The position numbers were made by a program, and so were the translations under genes. From NCBI RefSeq assembly GCF_000174015.1, contig NZ_ACFE01000002.1:186001-250000 (forward strand): a stretch of 64,000 nt of DNA, read 5' to 3'. The notes beneath the pieces are model-generated. The model was not told the origin of the DNA. It ran no database searches and saw only the letters and a program-made list of their open reading frames with translations. The stretch comes from Lancefieldella rimae ATCC 49626 (lineage in GTDB: Bacteria; Actinomycetota; Coriobacteriia; Coriobacteriales; Atopobiaceae). Positions 17,331 through 25,359 of this stretch are shown here, piece by piece (positions within the stretch are counted from its first letter, which is position 1; each line of letters begins with the position of its first letter).

Positions 17331-17503
17331 TGTTAAATTTTTGTAGCGCGAGACGCACAATCAACCGGCTGGTCTAAGATTATGCGGAATCGTTATGGAT
17401 TTGACTGTTAAACTGCTCGTGGCAGATGTTTTTTAGGCGAGAAGTTCACTGGGCAAGGAGTCTTGCAGCTGATCTTGCCGCTGAGGAAGAAAGTAGGGTA
17501 GGC

Positions 17504-18487
17504 GTGCCGATTAATATTCCGGATGGTTTGCCGGCTAAACACACACTTCATCAGGAGCGGATTTTTGCGCTGGAAGAAGAGGTCGCTGAGCATCAGCAAA
17601 TTCGCCCGCTTAAGATTGCCATCCTCAACCTTATGCCTACAAAGATTCAGACGGAAACGCAGATTTTGCGGCTCATCTCGAAATCTCCCATACAGGTGAG
17701 CTGCGATTTTATGCGCATCTCAAGCCATGTTTCTAAACACACGCCCGAAGATCATTTGGTAACGTTCTACGATACGTTCGAGTCGTTTGAGCATAAAAAC
17801 TACGACGGGCTGATTGTCACGGGAGCACCTCTCGAAGACATGCGCTACGAGGACGTTGACTATTGGGACGAGTTTTGTCGGATTGTCGATTGGTCGCAGG
17901 AGCACTGTTTTTCAACGATGTATCTTTGCTGGGGCGCGCTTGCGGGTTTGTATTATCTTTACGGCATCCCTAAGAAACAGCTGGGCTCTAAGCTCTTTGG
18001 CATCTTTCCGCAGCGTCTCTGCGATGAATACTCGTTTTTAACCAACGGTTTCGACGAAGTGCACAACATGCCTCATTCCCGGCACGCTGCCATTGATACG
18101 GGAGAGCTCTCCAAGCATTCTGAGCTTGCCGTGCTTTCCGAGGGATTTGATTCCGGCCCGGCACTTCTCGCCACACGAGACTTCCACGAGATTTACGTTA
18201 CCGGGCACTTTGAGTATGGTCGCGACACTCTTGCGGAGGAATACTGGCGAGACTTTCACAAGGGACTGCCCATTCGGATTCCCGAGAACTATTTCCCCGA
18301 GGATGATCCTGAGCGCCAGCCGCTTTTTACGTGGCGCGCGCACGCCAATTTGCTGTATCGCAACTGGATTAACTGGGTGTATCAGATGACGCCGTATGAG
18401 GTGGAAAAAATCCCAGAGGCCATTTCTGAGCTGCGCAAACGCATTGCCGCGGCGGATCCTGAGTCGAGAATGACCGGTCGGTTCTAA
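17504..18487 (+). CDS. metA: Homoserine O-acetyltransferase, MetA family
   Basis: This 327-residue enzyme starts methionine synthesis by acylating homoserine. Counting from GTG 17504 (start V-P-I-N-I-P, AGGG five bases upstream) the family landmarks fall exactly at their usual numbers: Glu111 in GAPLE, Cys142 in LCWG, and His235/Glu237 in TGHFEY. This supports that start over ATG 17426. Glu rather than Gly at 111 is known to specify acetyl-CoA over succinyl-CoA in this family, so the product is predicted to be O-acetylhomoserine. It stands alone; no riboswitch is visible in the short upstream gap, which is taken up by the helicase promoter. Confidence 0.92.
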   Translation: MPINIPDGLPAKHTLHQERIFALEEEVAEHQQIRPLKIAILNLMPTKIQTETQILRLISKSPIQVSCDFMRISSHVSKHTPEDHLVTFYDTFESFEHKNYDGLIVTGAPLEDMRYEDVDYWDEFCRIVDWSQEHCFSTMYLCWGALAGLYYLYGIPKKQLGSKLFGIFPQRLCDEYSFLTNGFDEVHNMPHSRHAAIDTGELSKHSELAVLSEGFDSGPALLATRDFHEIYVTGHFEYGRDTLAEEYWRDFHKGLPIRIPENYFPEDDPERQPLFTWRAHANLLYRNWINWVYQMTPYEVEKIPEAISELRKRIAAADPESRMTGRF

Positions 18488-18504
18488 GGCCTTTTTCGTA
18501 TACG

Positions 18505-19872
18505 TTACTGTTTGTCCAGGTAGTCGGTATTCCATGAGGGGCTGTCGGAACTTACGGCAATATGTTTGCCTCCGTTTGAAGAGGTAATGGTAAACGGCTC
18601 GCTGGCAGAACTGACCTGACCGCCAAATGAAATCTGGGCGCTATTCTCGTCACCCGTCCAGCTTCCGTTTGTAACCTTTGTACCACCTTCGCGGTACACC
18701 ACGCTGCCGTCACTGCCGAGTACAATTTCCAACGAAAGCCCATCGGTACCCATTCCGGAATACGTACCAACCCACTTGTCCTGCGCTTTCTTACTTGGCT
18801 GCCCGCTCTTCTCGGCATTATGGGCAGAGGCCTGGTTCTTCTTCTGCAGCTCCTTTGAGAGTTTGTTGCCGCGAGCAATCTGTTCGGTAATGCGATTAAC
18901 GTAGCTGGAGTAATCGGAGCCCTTGCCGGTGTTTCCTCCCCAGATGACCCGTTCATTTTCAATGTCAGTCTGAAGGTTTTTGAGCGCACTGATTCTGGAG
19001 TCGATGGTTGTCTGGTCAAGCGTATCGGCGGAATCGGCTTCGTCAAAACTGCTGGCGGTGAGCCGCTTTTTATAGTCCGAAGAAAACCAGTCAACAATCT
19101 TCTTCTGCTTGTCAGAAATCGAACTGGTTACAGCCACAAGATCGGGATCGTCGCTACCATCGGAGAGTTTGAATTTTCCGGCCGCTTGGTCGCCGTCAAT
19201 TTTGCTTTGAATGTCGGCAAGATCTTGATACGTGGCGAGAAGGTCCGTGCGACTGCTGTCCTCCGTTAGCGACACATCGATACCATCTACCTGAGATCGA
19301 TAGGACTCTTCGAGTTTTTGCACCTCGGACTTTGTTGCGCTGCTCTGCTGAGAGGTCACTAAAAACCAAATGCCGCCTGCGAGCGCAACGCAAAGCGCAA
19401 CGGCCAATACCGCAATGCCGACAACCTTAATTGCCTTGCTTGATCGTGGTTTTTTGAGAGTCGTTGGGATGTCTGCGCCGTCTGCTACGGCACCGTCCGT
19501 TACTACGTTGAACTGTGAATAGTCGATGTCCGACAAAAGACTCGGCTGGAAGATGGAGCCATCGGCGTCATCCCCAACGAACGGCGACATGGTCGGTGGC
19601 GAGAAGACCTGTGGGTCATCAGGCACAGCCGTTGAGGAGTCGGTTTGCTCGTTGGGTTTGTCGCTATTGCCGGGTTTAACTTCACTGCCGGAGTCTTTAT
19701 CTTCGTCGTGCTTCGTCTCACTGTCAGGGCTGTCAGTGCCATCTGTACTATCGATGTTGTCAGCGTCGTCGGTGCTGTCAGGGCTGTCTGAACTATCAGA
19801 CAGAGACTCGCTACAGTTTGAGCATATCGTTGATGTGCCAGGGTTTTCTGTTCCACAGTGAGGACAGAGCAT
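18505..19872 (-). CDS. Zinc-ribbon membrane protein, lipocalin-like C-terminus
   Basis: This 455-residue protein has an N-terminal cytoplasmic zinc ribbon (CPHCGTENPG, then CSNC; residues 3-22) and an Asp/Ser-rich acidic linker to about 95. One membrane helix follows (about 145-170), then an extracytoplasmic helical region (about 180-350) and a C-terminal beta domain with WVGTYSGMGTDG, LEIVLGSDGSV and ISFGG. It is a paralogue of the protein at 20871, nearly collinear after the membrane helix. Topology resembles TcaA-type zinc-ribbon proteins. It is the last gene of the minus-strand cluster. Function is unknown; an extracytoplasmic sensor or binding role is inferred. Confidence 0.8.
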   Translation of the reverse strand: MLCPHCGTENPGTSTICSNCSESLSDSSDSPDSTDDADNIDSTDGTDSPDSETKHDEDKDSGSEVKPGNSDKPNEQTDSSTAVPDDPQVFSPPTMSPFVGDDADGSIFQPSLLSDIDYSQFNVVTDGAVADGADIPTTLKKPRSSKAIKVVGIAVLAVALCVALAGGIWFLVTSQQSSATKSEVQKLEESYRSQVDGIDVSLTEDSSRTDLLATYQDLADIQSKIDGDQAAGKFKLSDGSDDPDLVAVTSSISDKQKKIVDWFSSDYKKRLTASSFDEADSADTLDQTTIDSRISALKNLQTDIENERVIWGGNTGKGSDYSSYVNRITEQIARGNKLSKELQKKNQASAHNAEKSGQPSKKAQDKWVGTYSGMGTDGLSLEIVLGSDGSVVYREGGTKVTNGSWTGDENSAQISFGGQVSSASEPFTITSSNGGKHIAVSSDSPSWNTDYLDKQ

Positions 19873-19901
19873 AAGGACTTCTCCTTAATTCATGCGTAGG
19901 A

Positions 19902-20765
19902 CTATTCGTTCGAGGGAGCTCCCGGAATCGGTGGCTGAGGACTGACGTGCAAGTCAGGACTTGGGGTTGGCATTGGGGCCCCTATTTGCGATTGTGTAGG
20001 AGTCGAGACCGGCATTGGAGCTCCCGTTTGCGCCGTTTGCGGTTGTGCGGTGGTTATGGTTGGAGCCACAGGGACTACGGGTGTTGCTGGCGTTGTCACG
20101 GGAGCCGTGGCCTGCATCGGTGCCCCCGGAACAGTTACAGGAACGCTTCCGACAACCCTTCCGGTTGTTGGGTCAACAAGAACCTGCACTGCTACGGGCT
20201 TCTCGCGCTTTATAAAGAGGACAATACTGACTACGACGGAAGCAAGGCACAAAAGAACATAGAGATATCCGTACGGAGCCATACTGAACATGTAAGAGTA
20301 GCCGCTGCGTTGGTATGAATTCATCGAGTAAAATCCGCTCATCTGGGCGTTGAAGGCCGAGATATTTGAGTCAATCTGGTGATAGAACACGGAAAAACAT
20401 ACTAAGCATATAAGGGCTACTACTCCCGTAAGCCAAGAAACTTTTATAGTGCGTGGGAGTAAAGAAAGAAGAATACCCACAAGCGGCAGAATAAGGAAGA
20501 GGATAAGCATATAGAGTTCTTTAGCCGCATTCGCAAAAAGAATAAGCGACTGGTCATTTAGTGACTGGGTAGCGTTGTAGGACTTCATAAAATCCTCTAT
20601 AAGCTGTGCAAATCCAAAGAATTGTCCGATTGAGAAGTGGATCAGATACTCACCATTGGGCTGTACGATATCAAGCTTCATAACAGGAAGGATGAAAAGA
20701 ATCGCTAAAAGACAGCATAAACCTACGTTAATATAGCGAAGAATGGTGTTTGTTTTGGTGTTCAT
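19902..20765 (-). CDS. Four-helix membrane protein with Pro/Thr-rich tail
   Basis: This 287-residue protein has four predicted membrane helices (about 9-30, 85-105, 112-132 and 172-192) and a long Pro/Thr/Val/Gln-rich C-terminal tail (about 205-287). It resembles the protein at 24439 in overall plan, but the tail does not end in a zinc ribbon. ATG 20765 has AGGAG at good spacing; the longer frame does not. It lies 29 bases upstream of the next minus-strand gene, so an operon is likely. No function is recognised. Confidence 0.7.
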   Translation of the reverse strand: MNTKTNTILRYINVGLCCLLAILFILPVMKLDIVQPNGEYLIHFSIGQFFGFAQLIEDFMKSYNATQSLNDQSLILFANAAKELYMLILFLILPLVGILLSLLPRTIKVSWLTGVVALICLVCFSVFYHQIDSNISAFNAQMSGFYSMNSYQRSGYSYMFSMAPYGYLYVLLCLASVVVSIVLFIKREKPVAVQVLVDPTTGRVVGSVPVTVPGAPMQATAPVTTPATPVVPVAPTITTAQPQTAQTGAPMPVSTPTQSQIGAPMPTPSPDLHVSPQPPIPGAPSNE

Positions 20766-20870
20766 ACTGTCTCCTAACGTGATACTGCGTACTGTTGGAA
20801 CAATGCGTGCAGATACTGCGTATTGCGGTGGCGTAGCGGATAGAGGCACATCAAACTAAGAATTCCGTGC

Positions 20871-22157
20871 TTATCGCTTGGTCAGATAGTCGGTTTGCCA
20901 TGTACCGCTGTCAGAGCTGACTGCGATGGTGCGGCCACCGTCTTTTGAGGTAATGGTAAACGGTTCGCTTCGTGTGCTTATCTTGCCGCCGAAGCTGATC
21001 TTGATGGTATTCTCGTCACCGCTCCACGTTCCTTCGGTTACCTTAGTGTCGCCTTCTCGATACGTAACGCTGCCGTCACTCTTCAGAACGATTTCAAGTT
21101 TTTTGTTATCGGTGCCCATACCGGAATACGTACCGACCCATTTTTGCGTAGCAGTTTCGCTTGACCTTTTCTCTTTCTCGGCGTCTTGCTTGTCTTTATC
21201 GGCCTTCTTTTTCAGATCCTTTTTGAGCGAGTTGCCCTTTGTGAGCTGCTCTTTAACCTTGTTTACGTATGAGTCATAATCCGAGTCTTTGCTGGGGTTA
21301 TTCGTCCAGATAATCTTCTCGTCATCAAGATCGCTCTTGAGTTTGTTGAGCGCGTCAAGCTGGTTGTTGAGGGTTGTTTCGTCGATGGAATCCGCGGAAG
21401 CACTCTCGTCAAAGCTGTTTGCCTTCAGTCGAGTCTTGTAATCGTTGTTGAACCAATCAAAAATCTTCTTCTGCTTGTCGGAAATCGAGCTGGTTACAGC
21501 TTCAAGACCGCTGTCATCGGAGCCGTCAGCAAGTTTGAACTTTCCGCTCTCTTGGTCTTTGGTGATCTTGTCTTGAAGATCGGCAAGCTGTTTGTATGAG
21601 TCGAGAAGCGCGGAACGGTCGCTTTCGCTGGTGGGATTGACTTCGATGGCATCAACCTGCGATTTGTAGGAATCTTCAAGTTTGACAACTTCGTCTTTGC
21701 GAGCGTTGTTCTTTTGGTTGGCGTTCCACGCCCACGCACCTATTCCGATACCTGCTCCAAGGACGATTGTGAGAAGGATAATTGCCACAATCTTAAATGC
21801 CTTGTGTGAAGAGCGTTTTTTATGCGGTGTAGGGGAGGCTGCACCTTCTGATACTACTTGGAATTGTGTAGGATCGGCGTAAGTTTGTCGTGATTGCGGA
21901 GCCGTATCGTCGATGGGAGCGGTGGCAGTACTTGTTGGGGCAGGTATGACGGGCGGCATATACATGGTAGGTTCAGCGGGCTGCTGAGGTTCCGGTTCAG
22001 GAGCGGACTGGTTCATGGTTTGCTCAGAAGTTTCATCATAGGTTGTTGCAGAAAAATCAGTTGTCTCGGTTTGAGAGGGCTCAAAAAGTTTTTTTCCGCA
22101 GCTTGTGCAGAATTTTGAACCATCGGGGTTTTCTGCGCCACAGTCGGGGCATTGCAT
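20871..22157 (-). CDS. Zinc-ribbon membrane protein, paralogue of the 18505 protein
   Basis: This 428-residue protein begins MQCPDCGAENPDG then FCTSCGKK (zinc ribbon), followed by a Pro/Thr/Gln-rich linker. A membrane helix lies at about 125-148, then a helical extracytoplasmic part (SYKSQVDAIEV, SSISDKQKKI) and a C-terminal beta domain WVGTYSGMGTDNKK with YREGDTKVTEG. The extracytoplasmic two-thirds align by eye with the 18505 protein almost without gaps, so this is a tandem duplication around the 19902 gene. Strong AAGGAG site. No enzymatic motif is visible. Confidence 0.8.
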   Translation of the reverse strand: MQCPDCGAENPDGSKFCTSCGKKLFEPSQTETTDFSATTYDETSEQTMNQSAPEPEPQQPAEPTMYMPPVIPAPTSTATAPIDDTAPQSRQTYADPTQFQVVSEGAASPTPHKKRSSHKAFKIVAIILLTIVLGAGIGIGAWAWNANQKNNARKDEVVKLEDSYKSQVDAIEVNPTSESDRSALLDSYKQLADLQDKITKDQESGKFKLADGSDDSGLEAVTSSISDKQKKIFDWFNNDYKTRLKANSFDESASADSIDETTLNNQLDALNKLKSDLDDEKIIWTNNPSKDSDYDSYVNKVKEQLTKGNSLKKDLKKKADKDKQDAEKEKRSSETATQKWVGTYSGMGTDNKKLEIVLKSDGSVTYREGDTKVTEGTWSGDENTIKISFGGKISTRSEPFTITSKDGGRTIAVSSDSGTWQTDYLTKR

Positions 22158-22226
22158 GAGAATCTCCTTAATTTTGCAAATTAATATAGTGCTTTGAAAC
22201 CATTATATAGCAACGGAATAAACGTT

Positions 22227-22258
22227 ATCGGGGTCAGAGCGACTGCTCTAACCCCGAT
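22227..22258. terminator. Hairpin downstream of the 22284 gene
   Basis: Arms ATCGGGGT(c)AGAGC and GCTCT(a)ACCCCGAT surround a four-base loop. It lies 26 bases after the stop of the minus-strand gene. The T run is clearer on the plus strand, so it may act in both directions. Confidence 0.6.
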
Positions 22259-22283
22259 TTTGTAAAGAAGAGCGAATTCTTTT

Positions 22284-22667
22284 CTAGTGGAACATGGTAG
22301 CAAGAGCCCCGGCGACACTAATCAAAAGGATAAGATCAAAGAAGGAAATAATCGTGCCCGTAATGGCTAGACCACGCGGCTTTTTAAAACATCCGATAAC
22401 AGAGAGAAGGGCACCGAGGAACCAAACAAACCAACCTACACCGGGCATCCAAGAAAAAAGAAAGCTAATGAGGGCAAGAACAAACCCTGCAGTACCGGCG
22501 CCATTAGATTTAGCTTGCTGAATGTTGTTGACAACTGTTACTTGATGGTTATTTGCTGGCTGATGATTTTGAGGGTGGCTTGCCTGCGTCTGCTGTTCTT
22601 TCGGAGCTGCCGTAGTGGGCTGTTTCTTTGTTGTGGGTACAAACTCACCGGTGTTCTGATCGTACAT
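22284..22667 (-). CDS. Small two-helix membrane protein under the ECF-like promoter
   Basis: This 127-residue protein has an N-terminal Thr/Gln/Asn-rich polar region (1-65) and two hydrophobic hairpins (GTAGFVLALISFLFSWMPG and LAITGTIISFFDLILLI). It resembles small DUF4190-like actinobacterial membrane proteins. ATG 22667 has AAAGGAAG upstream. Its upstream region shares an extended block with that of the transmembrane sigma factor gene (see 22751-22776), so it is a candidate target of that sigma factor. No zinc ribbon is present. Confidence 0.7.
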   Translation of the reverse strand: MYDQNTGEFVPTTKKQPTTAAPKEQQTQASHPQNHQPANNHQVTVVNNIQQAKSNGAGTAGFVLALISFLFSWMPGVGWFVWFLGALLSVIGCFKKPRGLAITGTIISFFDLILLISVAGALATMFH

Positions 22668-22750
22668 ACGTACTTCCTTTCTTTTCTGCGAGTGCACTCG
22701 CATTTTGCTCAATGAGCTTCTTTCTGGTTTCTTTTCCAGCTACCTATAAG

Positions 22751-22776
22751 GACGAAGGGTTGTTGCGAAGTGTTGC
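22751..22776 (-). promoter_or_regulatory. Predicted ECF-type promoter (target gene)
   Basis: On the minus strand GCAAC (22772-22776), 17 bases, CGTC (22751-22754). ECF promoters typically have an AAC-containing -35 and CGTC-like -10 with this spacing. Flanking bases (TTGCAACACTT, the AACC before the -10, and CGTCCTT) match the block at 28565-28590 upstream of the sigma gene. The 5' leader would be about 75 bases. Confidence 0.6.
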
Positions 22777-22807
22777 AATGTTTTGAAAGTTTTTTCAAAT
22801 TCTTGAA

Positions 22808-22845
22808 AATAAAAAATCTCCCAGCTATGAAAGGCTGGGAGATTT
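22808..22845 (-). terminator. Rho-independent terminator
   Basis: Hairpin arms AAATCTCCCAGC/GCTGGGAGATTT with a T-rich tract on the minus strand, 51 bases after the stop at 22896. Confidence 0.85.
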
Positions 22846-22895
22846 CAGCAGATGTACCAGTGCTGAAGCGATAGTAGATTCAGTACGCTTTTGCG

Positions 22896-24047
22896 TTAGC
22901 TTAGGTTGTCTATCTCATACGTTATAGCAACTGGTTTTATTGTGTATGTGCGAGCTTCAGGAGCCATTACATACGGTGCATTGCCTCTAAAATCCTCACT
23001 TTTACCTGGCTTTAAGAAGTTTATATTTTTATGCTGTCCATTTGACCTGAGGAGGTAGTGCCCATTGCACTCAGTATAGTAATAGATTCGCGCAGTTCTC
23101 CACGCATCTTCCGTAGTATTAGTGATATTTCCAACAACACTAGCCTCATACGAATCAAAACTATAAGAGATAGTAAGATTGACGTCGTCTGGGGAAAGGG
23201 CTTTCATAGTGGTAATTGGAGTGAGAGAGCATTCTTTTGTTCGAATCTCTACAGAGGTAACCGTTATGGTGTTTTCTGTTGGGGAAAGTTTAATGAGATT
23301 ATCCGAGCTCTTCTCGGTAACGATTTGAAATCTTGCATTTGGGATGTCTTGATCGTCAAGGTTTTCTTTAGGGGCAAATTCATTTACATAATAAGTAAAC
23401 TGCTTCTTTTCGTGAGGAGCGAGAAAAATTCCTGAGTCTTCTTTTGGGCCGGGTATTTGGATGCAATCTGGAGCGTCTAGAGATGATTTCAAAATCGCAT
23501 CGCCGTCTTTTTTATTCCCCTGTGCATCTGTGTAACTGACCTTAAAGAGAAAGGCAGGAGACGTTACGATATATTGGTCAGAGAGATTTTCGATTGTTCC
23601 GGTAATAGCATAAACATCAGAAAGATCTCCTTTGTAAGTAGTGGCTACTTTAGCCATTCCAAACGAGAGCTCATTTACTTCTACCTTAGGCTTCTCTTTA
23701 GTATCTTTCTCGTTCTTTTTTGTATCTGATGTGGACGAGCTGTCTGAGTCGGATTTAGAAGAATCTTTTGAGTTGGATTTGGATGAGCTGTCGGCTTGCC
23801 TGGTTTCCTCTTTCTTGTCGAGAAGACCAAAACCATGAGTGAAGTATGTAGCAGCACCAATCCCGCTGAGGATGAGGACGACGATAATGATGACAATAAT
23901 CTTTCGTTTATTGCGCTTGAAAGGTGTTTGAGGGTTCGTGGGCATAGAGGACCGCTCTGCCTGTTCAGCTGGTTGAAACGCCGCACCGCAATTAATGCAG
24001 AACTTCTGGTTATCTGGAACTTGCGAACCACAATTTGTGCAAATCAT
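22896..24047 (-). CDS. Zinc-ribbon membrane protein, paralogue of the 25360 protein
   Basis: This 383-residue protein has a zinc ribbon MICTNCGSQVPDNQKFC-x2-CG at residues 1-22, a membrane helix (IIVIIIVVLILSGIGAATYF, about 50-70) and a Ser/Lys/Asp-rich linker. The extracytoplasmic part consists of two beta-rich segments containing YAITGTIENLSDQY and VVGNITNTTEDAWRTARIYYYTE, which resemble repeated Ig-like or DUF5067-like folds. ATG 24047 is chosen because AAGAGG is correctly spaced; an ATG six bases earlier abuts that site. It is closed by a terminator at 22808. Function unknown. Confidence 0.8.
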   Translation of the reverse strand: MICTNCGSQVPDNQKFCINCGAAFQPAEQAERSSMPTNPQTPFKRNKRKIIVIIIVVLILSGIGAATYFTHGFGLLDKKEETRQADSSSKSNSKDSSKSDSDSSSTSDTKKNEKDTKEKPKVEVNELSFGMAKVATTYKGDLSDVYAITGTIENLSDQYIVTSPAFLFKVSYTDAQGNKKDGDAILKSSLDAPDCIQIPGPKEDSGIFLAPHEKKQFTYYVNEFAPKENLDDQDIPNARFQIVTEKSSDNLIKLSPTENTITVTSVEIRTKECSLTPITTMKALSPDDVNLTISYSFDSYEASVVGNITNTTEDAWRTARIYYYTECNGHYLLRSNGQHKNINFLKPGKSEDFRGNAPYVMAPEARTYTIKPVAITYEIDNLS

Positions 24048-24113
24048 TTTCATCCTCTTGTAATAGTAATCCTAAAAGTTTGTCATTCTTTTTGGCAAAC
24101 GACGTAACTACCG

Positions 24114-24262
24114 TTACGGATTGCTTATCTCGGTAAATGATGAAAGATCACCAGAATCGCGCCAGTCGAGCTCAACTGCATCCGGGTATGCTGTATAGAC
24201 TGTAGAATAACTGTCTATAGATGTGCGACGTTTTTCTTCTTGGCTTCGCTTAGCTGATTGTT
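24114..24262 (-). pseudogene. Relic of a cluster paralogue (C-terminal tail only)
   Basis: A frame ending at TAA 24114-24116 reads ...YPDAVELDWRDSGDLSSFTEI then SNP and stop. This matches the C-terminal tails of the sigma factor (IDIDWHEATD...LEQIA) and the 28639 protein (KIEWHNTDDLKPLEDLA). Upstream the frame runs into stops near 24263 and 24277 and no start or ribosome site is seen. It is most simply the remaining end of a third family member. The palindrome CGTAAC-ggta-GTTACG (24102-24117) overlaps its stop. Confidence 0.6.
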
Positions 24263-24438
24263 ACCAAGAGTATATCTAGTTACACTCGATCGACTTTCGT
24301 TACTAGGAGAAAATTAGAATTTACAAGGGTTATTTCAATCAGTAGTTCTTCTAGAACGTTGTCATCCAATATAAAGAATCTCCCGATCAAAAAGGTCGGG
24401 AGATTCCGACAAGACAAGCATTGAAGCTGATGCGAAAC
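24263..24438. other. Gene-free stretch between the relic and the 24439 gene
   Basis: This stretch contains stop codons in the relic's frame and a terminator-like hairpin near its right end. No open frame with a ribosome site is seen. Confidence 0.5.
24377..24405 (-). terminator. Terminator hairpin after the 24439 gene
   Basis: Arms AATCTCCCGA/TCGGGAGATT with a nine-base loop, 33 bases downstream of the minus-strand stop. The arms share ATCTCCC with the terminator at 22808. The T tract is weak. Confidence 0.7.
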
Positions 24439-25284
24439 CTATTCGATCGTGGCTCCACAATTACCACAGAACTTAGTTCCAGGTTCAATCTGATTACCAC
24501 AGCTTGGGCAGAACTGAGGCTGCGATTCAGCCTGAGGTTGATTTTCTGCTGCCTGTGGCTGGTTTGATGTGGGTACGGCAGGTGTGGGGTTTACGGTTGG
24601 ATACTGTGGAGTGTTTGTTGGCTGCACGGGAACCTGATATGCATTCATAGGTATAGCCATACCCATACCCGCAGCAGCTTTCTTTGCTTCATTGTTACGG
24701 TACAGAATAAGGGCACCGATGAGAATTGCGGCAATCTGTCCAATAGCGTAGATGTAGCCAAAGAAGTTGATAGAAACAAAGATACTACTGCTTCCAAAAA
24801 TAGCAGAAGAGCTGGAATTGGGGTTGCTGGGGGAGAAAGCATTATAGGTCATAAGGAAAATGATGCAGTTTATCAGTGCGGGAATGCATGCAAATCCAGC
24901 GTATTTCTTAGTCTGTTTGATTAGAGGAAGCAGAGTTATAGCAAGTGAGAAGATCAAAGAAAAAGCAATGTATCCAATATTGGCGCTAGCATTTGCACCT
25001 GAGCTAGAGCTAGATTGATATATTGTTTTAGCCAGTGATCCGAATGCTGCGAGAGCAGAAAGCGATAGACCTATTGGTCTTTGCATAATATTTAAGTCAA
25101 AGAGAGGGACTATATAAAAGATACATGAGATGACACCAATCACAACGAGAATCGTAGCAAGAAGGGTGTTGTTGTACTTATCGAACTTTGAAAGCGCTCC
25201 TTTAACGTCAAAGTTCTGTTCCGGTTGTATCTGGCCTTGAGGCTGTGTTTGCACTTGTGGCTGCATTTGATTTTGGGTTTCCAT
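24439..25284 (-). CDS. Multi-helix membrane protein with C-terminal zinc ribbon
   Basis: This 281-residue protein has a Gln/Pro-rich N-terminus and four or five membrane helices (about 40-60, 70-90, 105-125, 130-150 and 175-195). A Pro/Thr/Gln-rich linker leads to a zinc ribbon at the extreme C-terminus (FCPSCGNQIEPGTKFC-x2-CG). All other zinc-ribbon proteins of the cluster carry the ribbon at the N-terminus, so the order is inverted here while the ribbon is still probably cytoplasmic. The ATG is preceded by GAAAGGA. It resembles the 19902 protein in plan. Function unknown. Confidence 0.75.
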   Translation of the reverse strand: METQNQMQPQVQTQPQGQIQPEQNFDVKGALSKFDKYNNTLLATILVVIGVISCIFYIVPLFDLNIMQRPIGLSLSALAAFGSLAKTIYQSSSSSGANASANIGYIAFSLIFSLAITLLPLIKQTKKYAGFACIPALINCIIFLMTYNAFSPSNPNSSSSAIFGSSSIFVSINFFGYIYAIGQIAAILIGALILYRNNEAKKAAAGMGMAIPMNAYQVPVQPTNTPQYPTVNPTPAVPTSNQPQAAENQPQAESQPQFCPSCGNQIEPGTKFCGNCGATIE

Positions 25285-25359
25285 ATCGATCCTTTCTAAT
25301 CAATAACCTGGGACATATACTTTTTGCCTCAGGGGATTACCCGTATACGTGAGATCTGG

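Noticed and set aside
19526-19861. Plus-strand frame rich in Ser/Leu/Val inside the 18505 gene
   Set aside because: It is the complement of the Asp/Ser-rich linker of the real minus-strand protein; no ribosome site or conserved motif.
24088-24130. Third ECF promoter (GCAAT then CGTT) upstream of the 22896 gene region
   Set aside because: It lies downstream of the relic, the spacing is 18, and the -35 and -10 both deviate from the shared motif; a small palindrome explains the similarity.
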